Below the pieces are notes generated by a model. The model searched no databases. It was given only the letters and a program-made list of their open reading frames with translations, and had not been told where the DNA came from. 64,000 nucleotides of DNA from Streptomyces chattanoogensis. Its GTDB lineage: Bacteria; Actinomycetota; Actinomycetes; Streptomycetales; Streptomycetaceae. Within the stretch, counting starts at the first letter, position 1. Every line of letters starts with the position of its first letter. The stretch is taken from assembly GCF_001294335.1 (NCBI RefSeq), contig NZ_LGKG01000174.1, forward strand, positions 1-64,000, in the 5' to 3' direction. This document shows, piece by piece, positions 52,804-61,233 of the stretch. Both the position numbers and the translations under genes were made by a program.

Positions 52804-53370
52804 TCACTCCCCGCTCTCGTCGGAAACCGTGGCCCCCGGCAGATGGACGACGATCAGCGCCACCCCGGCCACCACGATGTTGCGGGCCGCCGCCTCCAGT
52901 CCGTTCCAGCTCTTCGACTGCCACATCGCGAACCACTCCCCGCCGACCGCCATGAACCCCGCCCCGAACAGCACCAGCAGCATCAGCAGCCCCATGCTGG
53001 CCGTTCGCCGGGCACGGCCGAAATCGCCGCGCCGCAGCCCCAGCGCCCCGAGCACGGTGGCCACGACCAGCACCACCGCGGCCGCCGTCTCCCAGGCGAT
53101 GATCCCGACATACGCGGCGTCCTGCAGCGCGGGCGAGGTGATGGCGTGCCACATCAGATCCGGGTCGTGGAACGTGGTGTCCATCGCCAGGACATGACGC
53201 ACGAAGTCCCGGTTGGTACCGAAGTCGGTGATGTTCCCGAAGGCGACGAGCGCGATATAGAGCGCGACCGTCCCGGTGAGCACGGTCGCCGCGAGCGGCA
53301 GCCCCGTACGCCGCGTTCCGGAACGAGCCGTCGTCCTACGCTCCATGACGGCACGTGTCTTCCTGAGCAT
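52804..53370 (-). CDS. DUF2165 family membrane protein
   Basis: This 188-residue protein has about four hydrophobic helices and matches DUF2165. The marks are the first helix with ALYIALVAFGNITDFGTN, the loop FVRHVLAMDTTF, and the late GAGFMAVGGEWFAMWQSKSW followed by a helix. The ATG at 53370 follows GGAGGAAG. The family's function is unknown. It is divergent from a secreted PI-PLC-like gene. Confidence 0.85.
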   Translation of the reverse strand: MLRKTRAVMERRTTARSGTRRTGLPLAATVLTGTVALYIALVAFGNITDFGTNRDFVRHVLAMDTTFHDPDLMWHAITSPALQDAAYVGIIAWETAAAVVLVVATVLGALGLRRGDFGRARRTASMGLLMLLVLFGAGFMAVGGEWFAMWQSKSWNGLEAAARNIVVAGVALIVVHLPGATVSDESGE

Positions 53371-53525
53371 GCACTTCCTCCAGTCCTGGTAAGGGCCCGG
53401 CTCTCCAGGCCCCTGATGCCCCCGTGGTCTCGCCCGCACCCAACTCCCGTACGCTGCTGCCCGACCGAGCGGCCGACCGGGTGACCGACCGGGCGGATCT
53501 GACGGACTGAGCGGAAGCGGGGAAC

Positions 53526-54560
53526 ATGAACGGGAAGCGGTGCGTGGGGACGGTCGCGGTCGCCGCGGCGGCGGTGATCGCGGTGACCGGTCCGGCGGGT
53601 GCCGAACCGGCCGCCACGACATATGACACCAGCACGTCGGTAGGCGTCCACAACGCCTACGAGAAGGATAAGTACCCCTACTTCGCCGATGCGCTGGACT
53701 CCGGCGCGGCGCTCGTGGAACTCGACGTCTGGGCCAACGGGCTGGGCAGGTCCTGGCGGGTCTCGCACAGCAACCCGCTGGGGAACAACAACAACTGCGA
53801 GGGCGCCGCGAACGCGTCGGAGCTGCGCACCAAGGACCGCGACCAGAACTTCGGCGCCTGCCTCGCCGACATGAAGGCCTGGCACGACGCCCACCCCGGC
53901 CACCGGCCCATCCTGGTCAAAATAGAGATGAAGGACGGCTTCAACGCCAAGGGCGGCCGCGGTCCCGCCGAATTCGACGCACTGGTGCGGGAGAAGCTGG
54001 GCGATGCGGTCTACGGTCCCGGCGACCTGACGGCCGGACACGCCACCCCCGACGAGGCGGTACGGGCGAACGGCTGGCCCGCCCGCTCCGCCCTGTCCGG
54101 AAAGTTCCTCATCGAGCTGATACCCGGCACCCTCGAGGAGAACAACCCGCTCGACAAACTGTGGACCGACGTCGAGTACGCCAGCCACCTCAAGGACCTT
54201 GCCGCACAGGGCCGGCTGGCGCAGTCCACGGCGTTCCCCGCGGTGCACGGCGCGGCCGCCGGCGATCCCCGCGACCGCTACGCCGACCCGGCGCTGCGCC
54301 CCTGGTTCGTGGTCTTCGACGGCGACGCCGCGACCTATCTGAACGGCAGCATCGACACCGCCTGGTACGACACCCGGCACTACCTCCTCATCATGACCGA
54401 CGCCCACAAGGTTTCCCCGGAGATCGACGGCACCCACCCCACCGAGGCCGAGGCCCTGGCCCGGGTGAACCAACTCGCGGCCGCCCACGCGAGTTTCGCC
54501 ACCGCGGACTGGTACCCGCTGCCGTCGGTCCTCAAGACGGTGGTGCCGCGGGGGGCCTGA
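53526..54560 (+). CDS. Secreted calcium-dependent PI-PLC-like phosphodiesterase
   Basis: This 344-residue secreted protein has a signal peptide ending at PAGAEPA and a TIM-barrel of the PLC-like phosphodiesterase superfamily, Ca2+-dependent branch. Visible are the first catalytic His in TSVGVHNAYEKDKYPYFADA, ALVELDVWANGLG with Glu and Asp for the metal, and the second His in SWRVSHSNPLGNNNNC. A LVKIEMKDGF strand and a FLIELIPGTLEENNP strand follow. It should cleave phosphoinositide-like phosphodiesters outside the cell. Confidence 0.8.
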   Translation: MNGKRCVGTVAVAAAAVIAVTGPAGAEPAATTYDTSTSVGVHNAYEKDKYPYFADALDSGAALVELDVWANGLGRSWRVSHSNPLGNNNNCEGAANASELRTKDRDQNFGACLADMKAWHDAHPGHRPILVKIEMKDGFNAKGGRGPAEFDALVREKLGDAVYGPGDLTAGHATPDEAVRANGWPARSALSGKFLIELIPGTLEENNPLDKLWTDVEYASHLKDLAAQGRLAQSTAFPAVHGAAAGDPRDRYADPALRPWFVVFDGDAATYLNGSIDTAWYDTRHYLLIMTDAHKVSPEIDGTHPTEAEALARVNQLAAAHASFATADWYPLPSVLKTVVPRGA

Positions 54561-54598
54561 GGCCGGGCCGCCCGCGGCCATGACCCCTCGCACGGGTC

Positions 54599-55564
54599 CT
54601 AAGCCGTCGCCCGCCGGTACAGCCTCGCCACGTCCGCGTCGAGGCGGCTGCTGTACGAGGTGGCGTCGTCCCCGCCTTCGTCCAGCCCCCCGATGACGCC
54701 GATCAGGGAGCCGGTGCCGGTCGCCGGGTCCACGTCCGTCAGCATCGGCCCGCCGCTGGTGCCGTTCGGGAACCCCGGGCAGGCGAAGCGGAGCTGGCTG
54801 CGGCTCTGGGCGTCGGCCGTGTGGCGGCAGCCGAGCGGGGTGTCCCGGTCCTCGGGGTAGCCGGTCAGCTGGGCCGGGCCGCCGACGGGCGCGTCGAAGC
54901 GGATCCGCTCGGCGCCGGTGACCGCCTCGACCGGGCGGCCGTCCGACGGCCGCCCGGCCCGGCGCACCCGCAGGAACGCCACATCGCGGTCGGGGTCCCG
55001 GTCGGTGATCCAGCGCGGGTCGACATCGATCCGGGTGGGCACCCACAGGCCGTACGGCGCGATCCCGTCGTGCAGACCGGGCACGAACACCAGCCGGGTA
55101 CGGAAACCGCCGTCGTGTACGCAGTGCGCGGCGGTGACCAGGAGATCGCCCGCCGGGGAGTGCACCACGCTCGCCGTGCAGTGGTGGAACGGCTTGCCGT
55201 CGTCGCCGGGCGAGAAGAGCGCACCGACGGGCGGGGAGGGCACGGTCGGCGAGGCGACCAGCGGACGGGACGGCCGCAGTGGGGCCGGGGTGCCGATGCG
55301 GTCCGCGGACACCGACACCGGCGGTCCCGGCCGTTCCCGGTACGGTCCGGCGAGCACCGCGGCGGCGGCCGAGTCCCCGGCGTGCCGGCCGGGCAGGTAC
55401 GAGCCCGTGGCGGGGTCCCCGGCCGCCAGGTACGGATCGCGCGACCCGGACCACAGCACCAGCGCCACACCGCCCGCCACCACGCCCGTCAGCAGCAGCG
55501 CCAGCGCCACCCGCAGCGGAACACTGCCGCACTCGCCCGTCTCCACCAGCCGCCGCCTTGCCAC
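54599..55564 (-). CDS. Membrane-anchored trypsin-like serine protease
   Basis: This 321-residue protein has one N-terminal membrane helix (LRVALALLLTGVVAGGVALVLW) and an extracellular chymotrypsin-fold domain. The triad is His in LLVTAAHCVHDGG, Asp in RDVAFLRVRR and Ser in GFPNGTSGGPMLTD. Two Cys pairs fit disulfides. The start is a GTG. It lies between two PI-PLC-type genes, with the following PLC gene upstream on the same strand, so a joint extracellular role is possible but unproven. Confidence 0.83.
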   Translation of the reverse strand: MARRRLVETGECGSVPLRVALALLLTGVVAGGVALVLWSGSRDPYLAAGDPATGSYLPGRHAGDSAAAAVLAGPYRERPGPPVSVSADRIGTPAPLRPSRPLVASPTVPSPPVGALFSPGDDGKPFHHCTASVVHSPAGDLLVTAAHCVHDGGFRTRLVFVPGLHDGIAPYGLWVPTRIDVDPRWITDRDPDRDVAFLRVRRAGRPSDGRPVEAVTGAERIRFDAPVGGPAQLTGYPEDRDTPLGCRHTADAQSRSQLRFACPGFPNGTSGGPMLTDVDPATGTGSLIGVIGGLDEGGDDATSYSSRLDADVARLYRRATA

Positions 55565-55646
55565 ATCAGCCGGCGCCGCACCGTCGTGCGGACGGTGCGG
55601 CGCCGGAACCAGTGATCCAGATGTGGCTCAGTCTGCGGGATGCGGC

Positions 55647-56579
55647 TCAAGGGGGCGCGATGCCACGGCGGGGCCCGGGGACGTTGTGCCCGATCAGCGT
55701 CTCCGCCAGTCCGAACGCGTTGGGGAAGTCCATCGGGACGATGCCCAGGCCCGTCCAGCCGGCCGCCTCCGACCCCGCCAGCAGGCTCTTGACCTGCGGG
55801 TTCAGTCGGTCCGCGTTCGAGCGGGGCGGCAGCAGGGCGGCGGTGCTGACGTAGTTGACATACAGCTTGCCCGGCTCGCCGGCCGCCTTGCGGAACTGGG
55901 CCTCGACCTTGGGCCACTTGGCGAACGGCTCCGCCATGTAGTTGTCCTGGATGTCGAACAGCTGCGGATCGCCGTACCGCACGCCCGGCATCCCGTCGGA
56001 GTCCGCCAGCAGGACCACCTTGCCCCGGGCCCCGCCGAGGGAGGGGAGACCGGCGTCGAGCCGGAACAGCGGGCGGTAGCCCTTGTCGTCGAGGTAGATG
56101 TCGAAGATACGGCGGAACTCCCCGGCGGAGACCTCCGAGTACTCCTGCTTGACCCGCATCAGGACGGTTTCGGACGGGTGCGCCTGCAGGAAGGCCCGGC
56201 AGGCGTTGAGCACATCGCCGAACATCAGCTCCTGGTAGAAGGCGCCGTGATGGATCGCGAAGACATCGTCGACGGCCCGGCAGCGGACGTCCAGGAAGCG
56301 TATGCCGCCCGCCAGTTGGTCCTCGACGGCGGAGTTCTGGCAGGCGACCCAGGGGCCGCCGATCCGGGCACCCGAATCATGGGTGCCCGGGATCGTCAGC
56401 CGTGGGACGGGGGTGGCATCGGGGACGGCCGACATCCAGTCCTGGAGGGATACCCGGGACCGTACGGGGGCGCGCTGTGCCGCGCCGGCCGTGAACTGTG
56501 TGCCGCCGAGGCCCGCCAGCGCCCCGGCCGCCGACAGTCCGGCCGCACCCCTGAGGAATCCCCGCCGGTCCAGTCCCAT
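55647..56579 (-). CDS. Tat-exported phosphatidylinositol-specific phospholipase C
   Basis: This 310-residue enzyme is like bacterial metal-independent PI-PLCs. A Tat signal (DRRGFLRGAAGLSAAGALAG) is followed by LQDWMSAVPDATPVPRLTIP and the catalytic His motif IPGTHDSGARIGG. The second His lies in FAIHHGAFYQELMFGDVLN, and ETVLMRVKQEYS follows. It cleaves phosphatidylinositol or glycosyl-PI anchors to a cyclic inositol phosphate. The ATG at 56579 was chosen as the start matching the Tat signal; the longer form has no ribosome site. It differs from the calcium-type paralogue at 53.5 kb. Confidence 0.88.
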   Translation of the reverse strand: MGLDRRGFLRGAAGLSAAGALAGLGGTQFTAGAAQRAPVRSRVSLQDWMSAVPDATPVPRLTIPGTHDSGARIGGPWVACQNSAVEDQLAGGIRFLDVRCRAVDDVFAIHHGAFYQELMFGDVLNACRAFLQAHPSETVLMRVKQEYSEVSAGEFRRIFDIYLDDKGYRPLFRLDAGLPSLGGARGKVVLLADSDGMPGVRYGDPQLFDIQDNYMAEPFAKWPKVEAQFRKAAGEPGKLYVNYVSTAALLPPRSNADRLNPQVKSLLAGSEAAGWTGLGIVPMDFPNAFGLAETLIGHNVPGPRRGIAPP

Positions 56580-56699
56580 TCCGCCACCCCTGCCCGATGC
56601 CCGGCGAACGTACGATGCGAACGTGCGATCGAGGTATCGAACCACACGGGCGGCGGATACGGCACCCGTCCGGCGGGGAACGGCCGTGGGGCGCGGACC

Positions 56700-57662
56700 T
56701 CAGGGACGGACCGACAGCGACAGCGCGAAGCGGCCCGCGCCGTCCGTCCACCACTTGCTCAACTCCAGCCCCGCGGCGGCGAGTTCGTCCCGCACGCCGT
56801 CCTCGCGGAACTTCGCGGAGACCTCGGTCCGTACCTCCTCCCCCTCGGCGAAGGACACCACCAGGTCCACGCCGGGGATCTTGACGGTCAGCTCCTTGCG
56901 GGCGCGCAGCCGCATCTCGATCCACTCGCGCTCGGCGTTCCACAGCGCGACATGGTCGAAGTCCGCGGGGTCGAAGTCGCCGCCCAGCTCGCGGTTGATG
57001 ACATGCAGCACGTTCTTGTTGAACTCGGCCGTGACGCCTTGTGCGTCGTCGTAGGCGGCGACCAGCGTGGCGGGGTCCTTGACGAGGTCGGTGCCGAGCA
57101 GCAGGGCGTCGCCCGGCGAGAGCAGGTCGTGGACCGAGCGCAGGAACGCGGCCCGTTCGTCGGGCAGCAGATTGCCGACGGTGCCGCCGAGGAAGGCGAG
57201 CAGCCGCGGGCCGGGCGCCTCGGGGAGGGTGAGGCCCCGCTGGAAGTCGGCGACCAGGGCCTGCACGGTCAGGTCCGGGTGCTCGATCAGCAGCGCCTTG
57301 CCCGCCGCGGCCAGCGCCGATTCGCTGACGTCGACCGGTACGTAGGTGTGCAGACCGGTGAGCGCGCCGATGAGGTGACGGGTTTTGTCGGACGAGCCGG
57401 AGCCGAGCTCGATGAGCGTACGGGCGTCGGTGGCCGCGGCGATCCCGGGGGCGCGGGTGAGCAGGATCTCGCGTTCCGCGCGGGTCGGGTAGTACTCGGG
57501 CAGCTGGGTGATCTCCTCGAACAGTTCGCTGCCGCGCGCGTCGTAGAACCACTTGGGCGGCAGCTGTTTGGGTGTACGGGACAGCCCCTGGGCGACGTCG
57601 GCGCGCAGCGCGGCCGAGGTGGCGTCGGCGGGGAGGGTGCGGGTGATGCTGAGGGGGCTCAC
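56700..57662 (-). CDS. egtD: L-histidine N(alpha)-methyltransferase EgtD
   Basis: This 320-residue SAM-dependent enzyme trimethylates L-histidine to hercynine, the first step of ergothioneine synthesis. The family is clear from PPKWFYDARGSELFEEITQL, YYPTRAEREIL, the SAM loop LIELGSGSSDKTRHL, LLAFLGGTVGNLLPDER and FNKNVLHVINRELGGDF. The GTG start overlaps the egtC stop as GTGA. It is last in the egtABCD operon. Confidence 0.96.
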   Translation of the reverse strand: MSPLSITRTLPADATSAALRADVAQGLSRTPKQLPPKWFYDARGSELFEEITQLPEYYPTRAEREILLTRAPGIAAATDARTLIELGSGSSDKTRHLIGALTGLHTYVPVDVSESALAAAGKALLIEHPDLTVQALVADFQRGLTLPEAPGPRLLAFLGGTVGNLLPDERAAFLRSVHDLLSPGDALLLGTDLVKDPATLVAAYDDAQGVTAEFNKNVLHVINRELGGDFDPADFDHVALWNAEREWIEMRLRARKELTVKIPGVDLVVSFAEGEEVRTEVSAKFREDGVRDELAAAGLELSKWWTDGAGRFALSLSVRP

Positions 57663-58414
57663 GCGGCAGGCTCCTTGAGCGGGGTGAGGCGGACGTCGGT
57701 ACGGGTGGCGCGCACCAGGGTGCGGTCGGGGACCTCGGTCCACTGGGGTTCGTCGTCGTAGGGCTCGGAGGCTACGACGGTGCCGCCTCCGGGGAGGGTG
57801 CGATGGAAGAGGGTGTCGCCCCAGGTGGTGGCGGCGATCGTGGTGCCATCGGTGACGAGGAGGTTGAGCCGGGAGCCGGGAGCGGCCCCGGCGACGGCGG
57901 TGACGGTGCCGGCCAGCGCCTCGCCCAGCTCCTCCCCGTCCGCCAGCCGGTGCCGGAACAGCGCGAACAGGAACGCCGCATCGCAGCGGGCGGCCAGCCG
58001 CAGCAGCTCCGCGGGCGGCAGTGCGGCGGCCAGCGGGGCGAGCGAGTCGGGCCAGCCGAGCACCGCGCCGTTGTGGCTGAACAGATGCCGGCCGGCCGCG
58101 AACGGTGCCGCGGCGGCCTCGGCGTCCGCCCCCGCCTCGGTGGCGTCCCGTACGGCGGCGAGCAGCGCACCGGTGCGCACCACCCGCGCCAGGTCGGGCA
58201 GCAGATCGTCGGCCCAGATCGGCCCGGCCCGGCGGTAGCGGGCGGGTATCGGGTCGTCGGGCGCGTACCAGCCGACCCCGAACCCGTCCGCGTTGACCGT
58301 CCCGTGCACCTGCCGGCGCGGCGCCCACGACTGCCGGTAGAGCCCCTGCGGCGGGCGCAGCACCACCTGTCCGAACGGTATCTCCGGTCCCACATAGGCG
58401 ACATGACGGCACAT
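57659..58414 (-). CDS. egtC: Gamma-glutamyl hercynylcysteine sulfoxide hydrolase EgtC
   Basis: This 251-residue class II glutamine-amidotransferase-fold enzyme removes the glutamyl group from the EgtB product. It starts MCRHVAYVG, with Cys2 as catalytic nucleophile after removal of Met, followed by NADGFGVGWYAPDDPIPARY and LFSHNGAVLGW. The start overlaps the egtB stop (TGATG) and the stop overlaps egtD (GTGA). Confidence 0.95.
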   Translation of the reverse strand: MCRHVAYVGPEIPFGQVVLRPPQGLYRQSWAPRRQVHGTVNADGFGVGWYAPDDPIPARYRRAGPIWADDLLPDLARVVRTGALLAAVRDATEAGADAEAAAAPFAAGRHLFSHNGAVLGWPDSLAPLAAALPPAELLRLAARCDAAFLFALFRHRLADGEELGEALAGTVTAVAGAAPGSRLNLLVTDGTTIAATTWGDTLFHRTLPGGGTVVASEPYDDEPQWTEVPDRTLVRATRTDVRLTPLKEPAA

Positions 58415-59745
58415 CAGGATGCGTCACCCGCCGGCTCGGCGTCCCGGGCCGTACGGAATCCGGAGAAGATCTGCCGCCGTACCGGCAGGTCCCAGTTGCG
58501 GAACGTCCCCCGGCAGGCGACCGGATCGACCGCGAAGGACCCGCCGCGCAGCACCTTGTACTCGGTGCCGAAGAACACCTCGGAGTACTCCCGGTAGGGG
58601 AAGGCGGCGAAGCCGGGGTAGGGCAGGAAGTCGCTGGCCGTCCACTCCCATACGTCGCCGATCAACTGCCGTACTCCGAAGGGGGATTCGCCCTCCGGAT
58701 AGCTGCCGACGGGCGCCGGCCGCAGATGCCGCTGGCCGAGGTTGGCGTGCGCCGGGGTCGGGTCCTCGTCGCCCCAGGGATAGCGCATCGCCCGCCCGGA
58801 GACCGGATCGTGCCGGGCGGCCTTCTCCCACTCGGCCTCCGTCGGCAGCCGCCGCCCCGCCCAGCGCGCATACGCATCCGCCTCGTACCAGCTGATGTGC
58901 AGCACCGGCTCGTCCGGCGGCACCGGCTCGGTCACCCCGAACCGGCGGCGCAGCCACTGGCGGCCGTCCCGCTTCCAGAACAGCGGCGCGCGGAGCTTGT
59001 GCTCCCGCACCTGGGCCCAGCCCGCCCCGGCCCACCAGCGGGGCTCGTCATAGCCGCCGTCCTCGATGAAGCGCTGGTACGCGCCGTTGCTGACCGGCGT
59101 GGTGTCGATCAGGAAGGACGGCACCAGACGGCGGTGCGCGGGGCGCTCGTTGTCCAGCGCCCAGGGTTCGGTGGAGGTGCCCATGGTGAACGGGCCGCCG
59201 GGGACGAGGACTTCGGCGGGAAGGATGCCGTCGGAGGTGTCCGGCGGCGGGGGAGCGGTGAGGACGGCGGGACCGCGACGCAGCTGATGCGTGATCAGCA
59301 TCGTTTCGTCGTGCTGCTGTTCATGCTGCGCGATCATCCCGAAGGCGAACCCGGAGTCCAGCAGCGGCCCGCCGTGCAGCGGGCTGGTCTCCAGGACGTC
59401 CAGCACCCGGCCGCGTACCTCGGCCACATAGCCGCGGGCCTCGGCGGGCGCCAGCAGCGGCAGTGACGGACGCGCGGCGCGCGGATGCTCGAAGGCGTCG
59501 TAGACCGAGTCGATGTCCGGGCGCAGCGCGTCCCGGCCGCCGACGGTGCGCAGCAGCCACTGCTCCTCCTGGTTGCCGATGTGCGCCAGGTCCCAGACCA
59601 GCGGCGACATGAGCGGGGAGTGCTGTGCGAGGAGGTCGGGTTCCTCGACGCAGCCGGTCAGCAGGTGGGTGCGGTCGCGTGCGGCGAGCAGCGCCGAGGC
59701 CGCGCGGGCGCGGAGCGCCGCGGGGTCGAGCGGGTGGTGGGTCAC
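58414..59745 (-). CDS. egtB: Hercynine oxygenase EgtB
   Basis: This 443-residue non-heme iron enzyme joins gamma-glutamylcysteine to hercynine with oxygen to form the sulfoxide. The iron ligands are His55 (DLAHIGNQEEQW) and the HEQQHDE motif with His141 and His145. The C-terminal formylglycine-enzyme-like domain includes FTMGTSTEPWALDNERPAHR, RLPTEAEWEKAAR and YKVLRGGSFAVDP. The GTG start overlaps the egtA stop as GTGA; an apparent extension far upstream in the same frame runs through egtA and is rejected. Confidence 0.95.
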   Translation of the reverse strand: MTHHPLDPAALRARAASALLAARDRTHLLTGCVEEPDLLAQHSPLMSPLVWDLAHIGNQEEQWLLRTVGGRDALRPDIDSVYDAFEHPRAARPSLPLLAPAEARGYVAEVRGRVLDVLETSPLHGGPLLDSGFAFGMIAQHEQQHDETMLITHQLRRGPAVLTAPPPPDTSDGILPAEVLVPGGPFTMGTSTEPWALDNERPAHRRLVPSFLIDTTPVSNGAYQRFIEDGGYDEPRWWAGAGWAQVREHKLRAPLFWKRDGRQWLRRRFGVTEPVPPDEPVLHISWYEADAYARWAGRRLPTEAEWEKAARHDPVSGRAMRYPWGDEDPTPAHANLGQRHLRPAPVGSYPEGESPFGVRQLIGDVWEWTASDFLPYPGFAAFPYREYSEVFFGTEYKVLRGGSFAVDPVACRGTFRNWDLPVRRQIFSGFRTARDAEPAGDAS

Positions 59746-61061
59746 TGGCTGTCCTTCCCAAGGCGCTCGGCGAGGTCCGCGCCGCCGGTGTCGGCGGCGT
59801 AGGCGAGGTCCGCTTCCGCGGCGTAGTGGGCGTCGAGATGGTCGTCGGCGGGGCAGCGGCCGCGGGCCACATAGCGTTCGGTGAACTCCGCGACGGCCGC
59901 GATCACCTGGGGGGACGCACCGATCCGGGGCAGCGCCTCCTGGGCGGCGGCGAAGCAGGCCACCGCCGCGGCATGCAGCTCGGGGTCGGTCAGCGCGCCG
60001 CGGGCCGCGTGCCGCCACAGCGGATTGCGCGGCGCGGGACGCGAACCGGCCGTCTCCGCAAGGGGTTTGACGGCGCGGTAGGCGGTCTCCGCCGCCTCCG
60101 GATCGTCGAACAGCGCGGCCGTCACGGCCAGCGGCACGATCCAGCCGCCCTCGCCCGCCTGCGCGTCGATCATCCGCAGCTCCAGATGGCCACGTGGCCG
60201 GATCGGCGGGAAGAGGGTGCTGACGTGGTAGTCGAGATCCTCCTGGGTCGGCGGCCTGGGCACGCCGGTACGGACCCAGTCGCGGAAGGTCAGCCCCGGC
60301 GGCGCGTGCCAGGGGCCGTGCTCGGACCGGACGCACATGACGGGCGCGTCCAGGACGTAGCGCGCCCAGGCCGCCCGTGGGTCCGCCTCCTGGGGCGGGG
60401 CGAGGGTACGGTCCGGGTCGAGCTGGGACCAGACGAGCTGGCGGGTGGTGCGATAGCCCGTCGGGCAGCCCTCGCTGGTGGGCGAATTGGCGAAGGCCGC
60501 GGCCAGCACCGCGCCCAGCAGATGCGCCATCAGCCAGCGGCGCCCGAAGCCGAGCGGGCCCGGCTCCTCGTATCCGGCATCCACACAGACCTGGACGGAC
60601 GCGGTGCCGCACATCATGGACCGGCCGGCCCCGCCCCAGCGGTCGAAGTACGCCTCCATGGCGTTGTAGCGGGGATCGTCGGTGAGCACGCGGTGCGGGG
60701 CGTGCCAGGGATTGTGACCGTGTCCCGCCATGCCCAGGCCCCTGGCGCGCATTGCGGGACGGACCATGGCCAGATCGGCCGCGACGGCGTTGATGCAGTC
60801 GCTGAGGGATGTGGCGGGCAGCGAGCTGAGCTCCAGCTGGCCGCCGGGTTCGAAGGTCAGAAGAGAGGTGAGGGGGAGGGCGCGAAGTGCGGTGGCCGCG
60901 GAGTGCAGCCGGGTCGGTTCGACCGGACATCGGGGGTTGTACGCGTCGTGGACCAGCCATTCGATCTCCACGCCGATGCGTTGCGGAGGGCCGGTCTTGA
61001 AACATATTCCGCGCAGGCGAGCCTCTAGTTCCGCTTCCGTTACCGCAGGTCGTACGGGCAT
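59742..61061 (-). CDS. egtA: Glutamate-cysteine ligase EgtA
   Basis: This 439-residue ATP-dependent ligase makes gamma-glutamylcysteine for EgtB. It has IGVEIEWLVHD, the nucleotide-binding TFEPGGQLELSSLP, MMCGTASVQVCVDAG and RGHLELRMIDAQ, all typical of the actinobacterial EgtA/GshA-like family. It is the first gene of a four-gene operon with every junction overlapping by 1-4 bases. No egtE (lyase) gene is next to it; in streptomycetes that step is often coded elsewhere. Confidence 0.95.
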   Translation of the reverse strand: MPVRPAVTEAELEARLRGICFKTGPPQRIGVEIEWLVHDAYNPRCPVEPTRLHSAATALRALPLTSLLTFEPGGQLELSSLPATSLSDCINAVAADLAMVRPAMRARGLGMAGHGHNPWHAPHRVLTDDPRYNAMEAYFDRWGGAGRSMMCGTASVQVCVDAGYEEPGPLGFGRRWLMAHLLGAVLAAAFANSPTSEGCPTGYRTTRQLVWSQLDPDRTLAPPQEADPRAAWARYVLDAPVMCVRSEHGPWHAPPGLTFRDWVRTGVPRPPTQEDLDYHVSTLFPPIRPRGHLELRMIDAQAGEGGWIVPLAVTAALFDDPEAAETAYRAVKPLAETAGSRPAPRNPLWRHAARGALTDPELHAAAVACFAAAQEALPRIGASPQVIAAVAEFTERYVARGRCPADDHLDAHYAAEADLAYAADTGGADLAERLGKDSQ

Positions 61062-61221
61062 TGCGGGCTACTCCCCTCCGGGGCGGCGGCAGGATTACCA
61101 CCCTCCACCTAAGCCGGTGTGCGCCGTGCACTCAAGGGCGCGTCGGGCCCGGGGGCGGTGGTTGCCGGGCGTTCACCGTGGCGTCGGGCGGGCGGCAACG
61201 AATGGTGAGCGGTGCGCCCGT

Positions 61222-61227
61222 TAGGGT
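61222..61227 (+). promoter_or_regulatory. -10 box close to the SMI1 gene start
   Basis: TAGGGT ends 6 bases before the ATG at 61234, so the message may be leaderless. The overlapping GTGAGG could instead be read as a weak ribosome site. Confidence 0.4.
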
Positions 61228-61233
61228 GAGGCG

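Noticed and set aside
54918..57761. 947-codon plus-strand frame opposite the protease, PI-PLC and egtD genes
   Set aside because: Composition is low in hydrophobic residues and without domains, while the opposite strand holds three clear enzyme families.
59746..61131. Upstream extension of the egtB frame
   Set aside because: It runs out of frame through egtA. The GTG at 59745, overlapping the egtA stop, gives the normal EgtB length and N-terminus.
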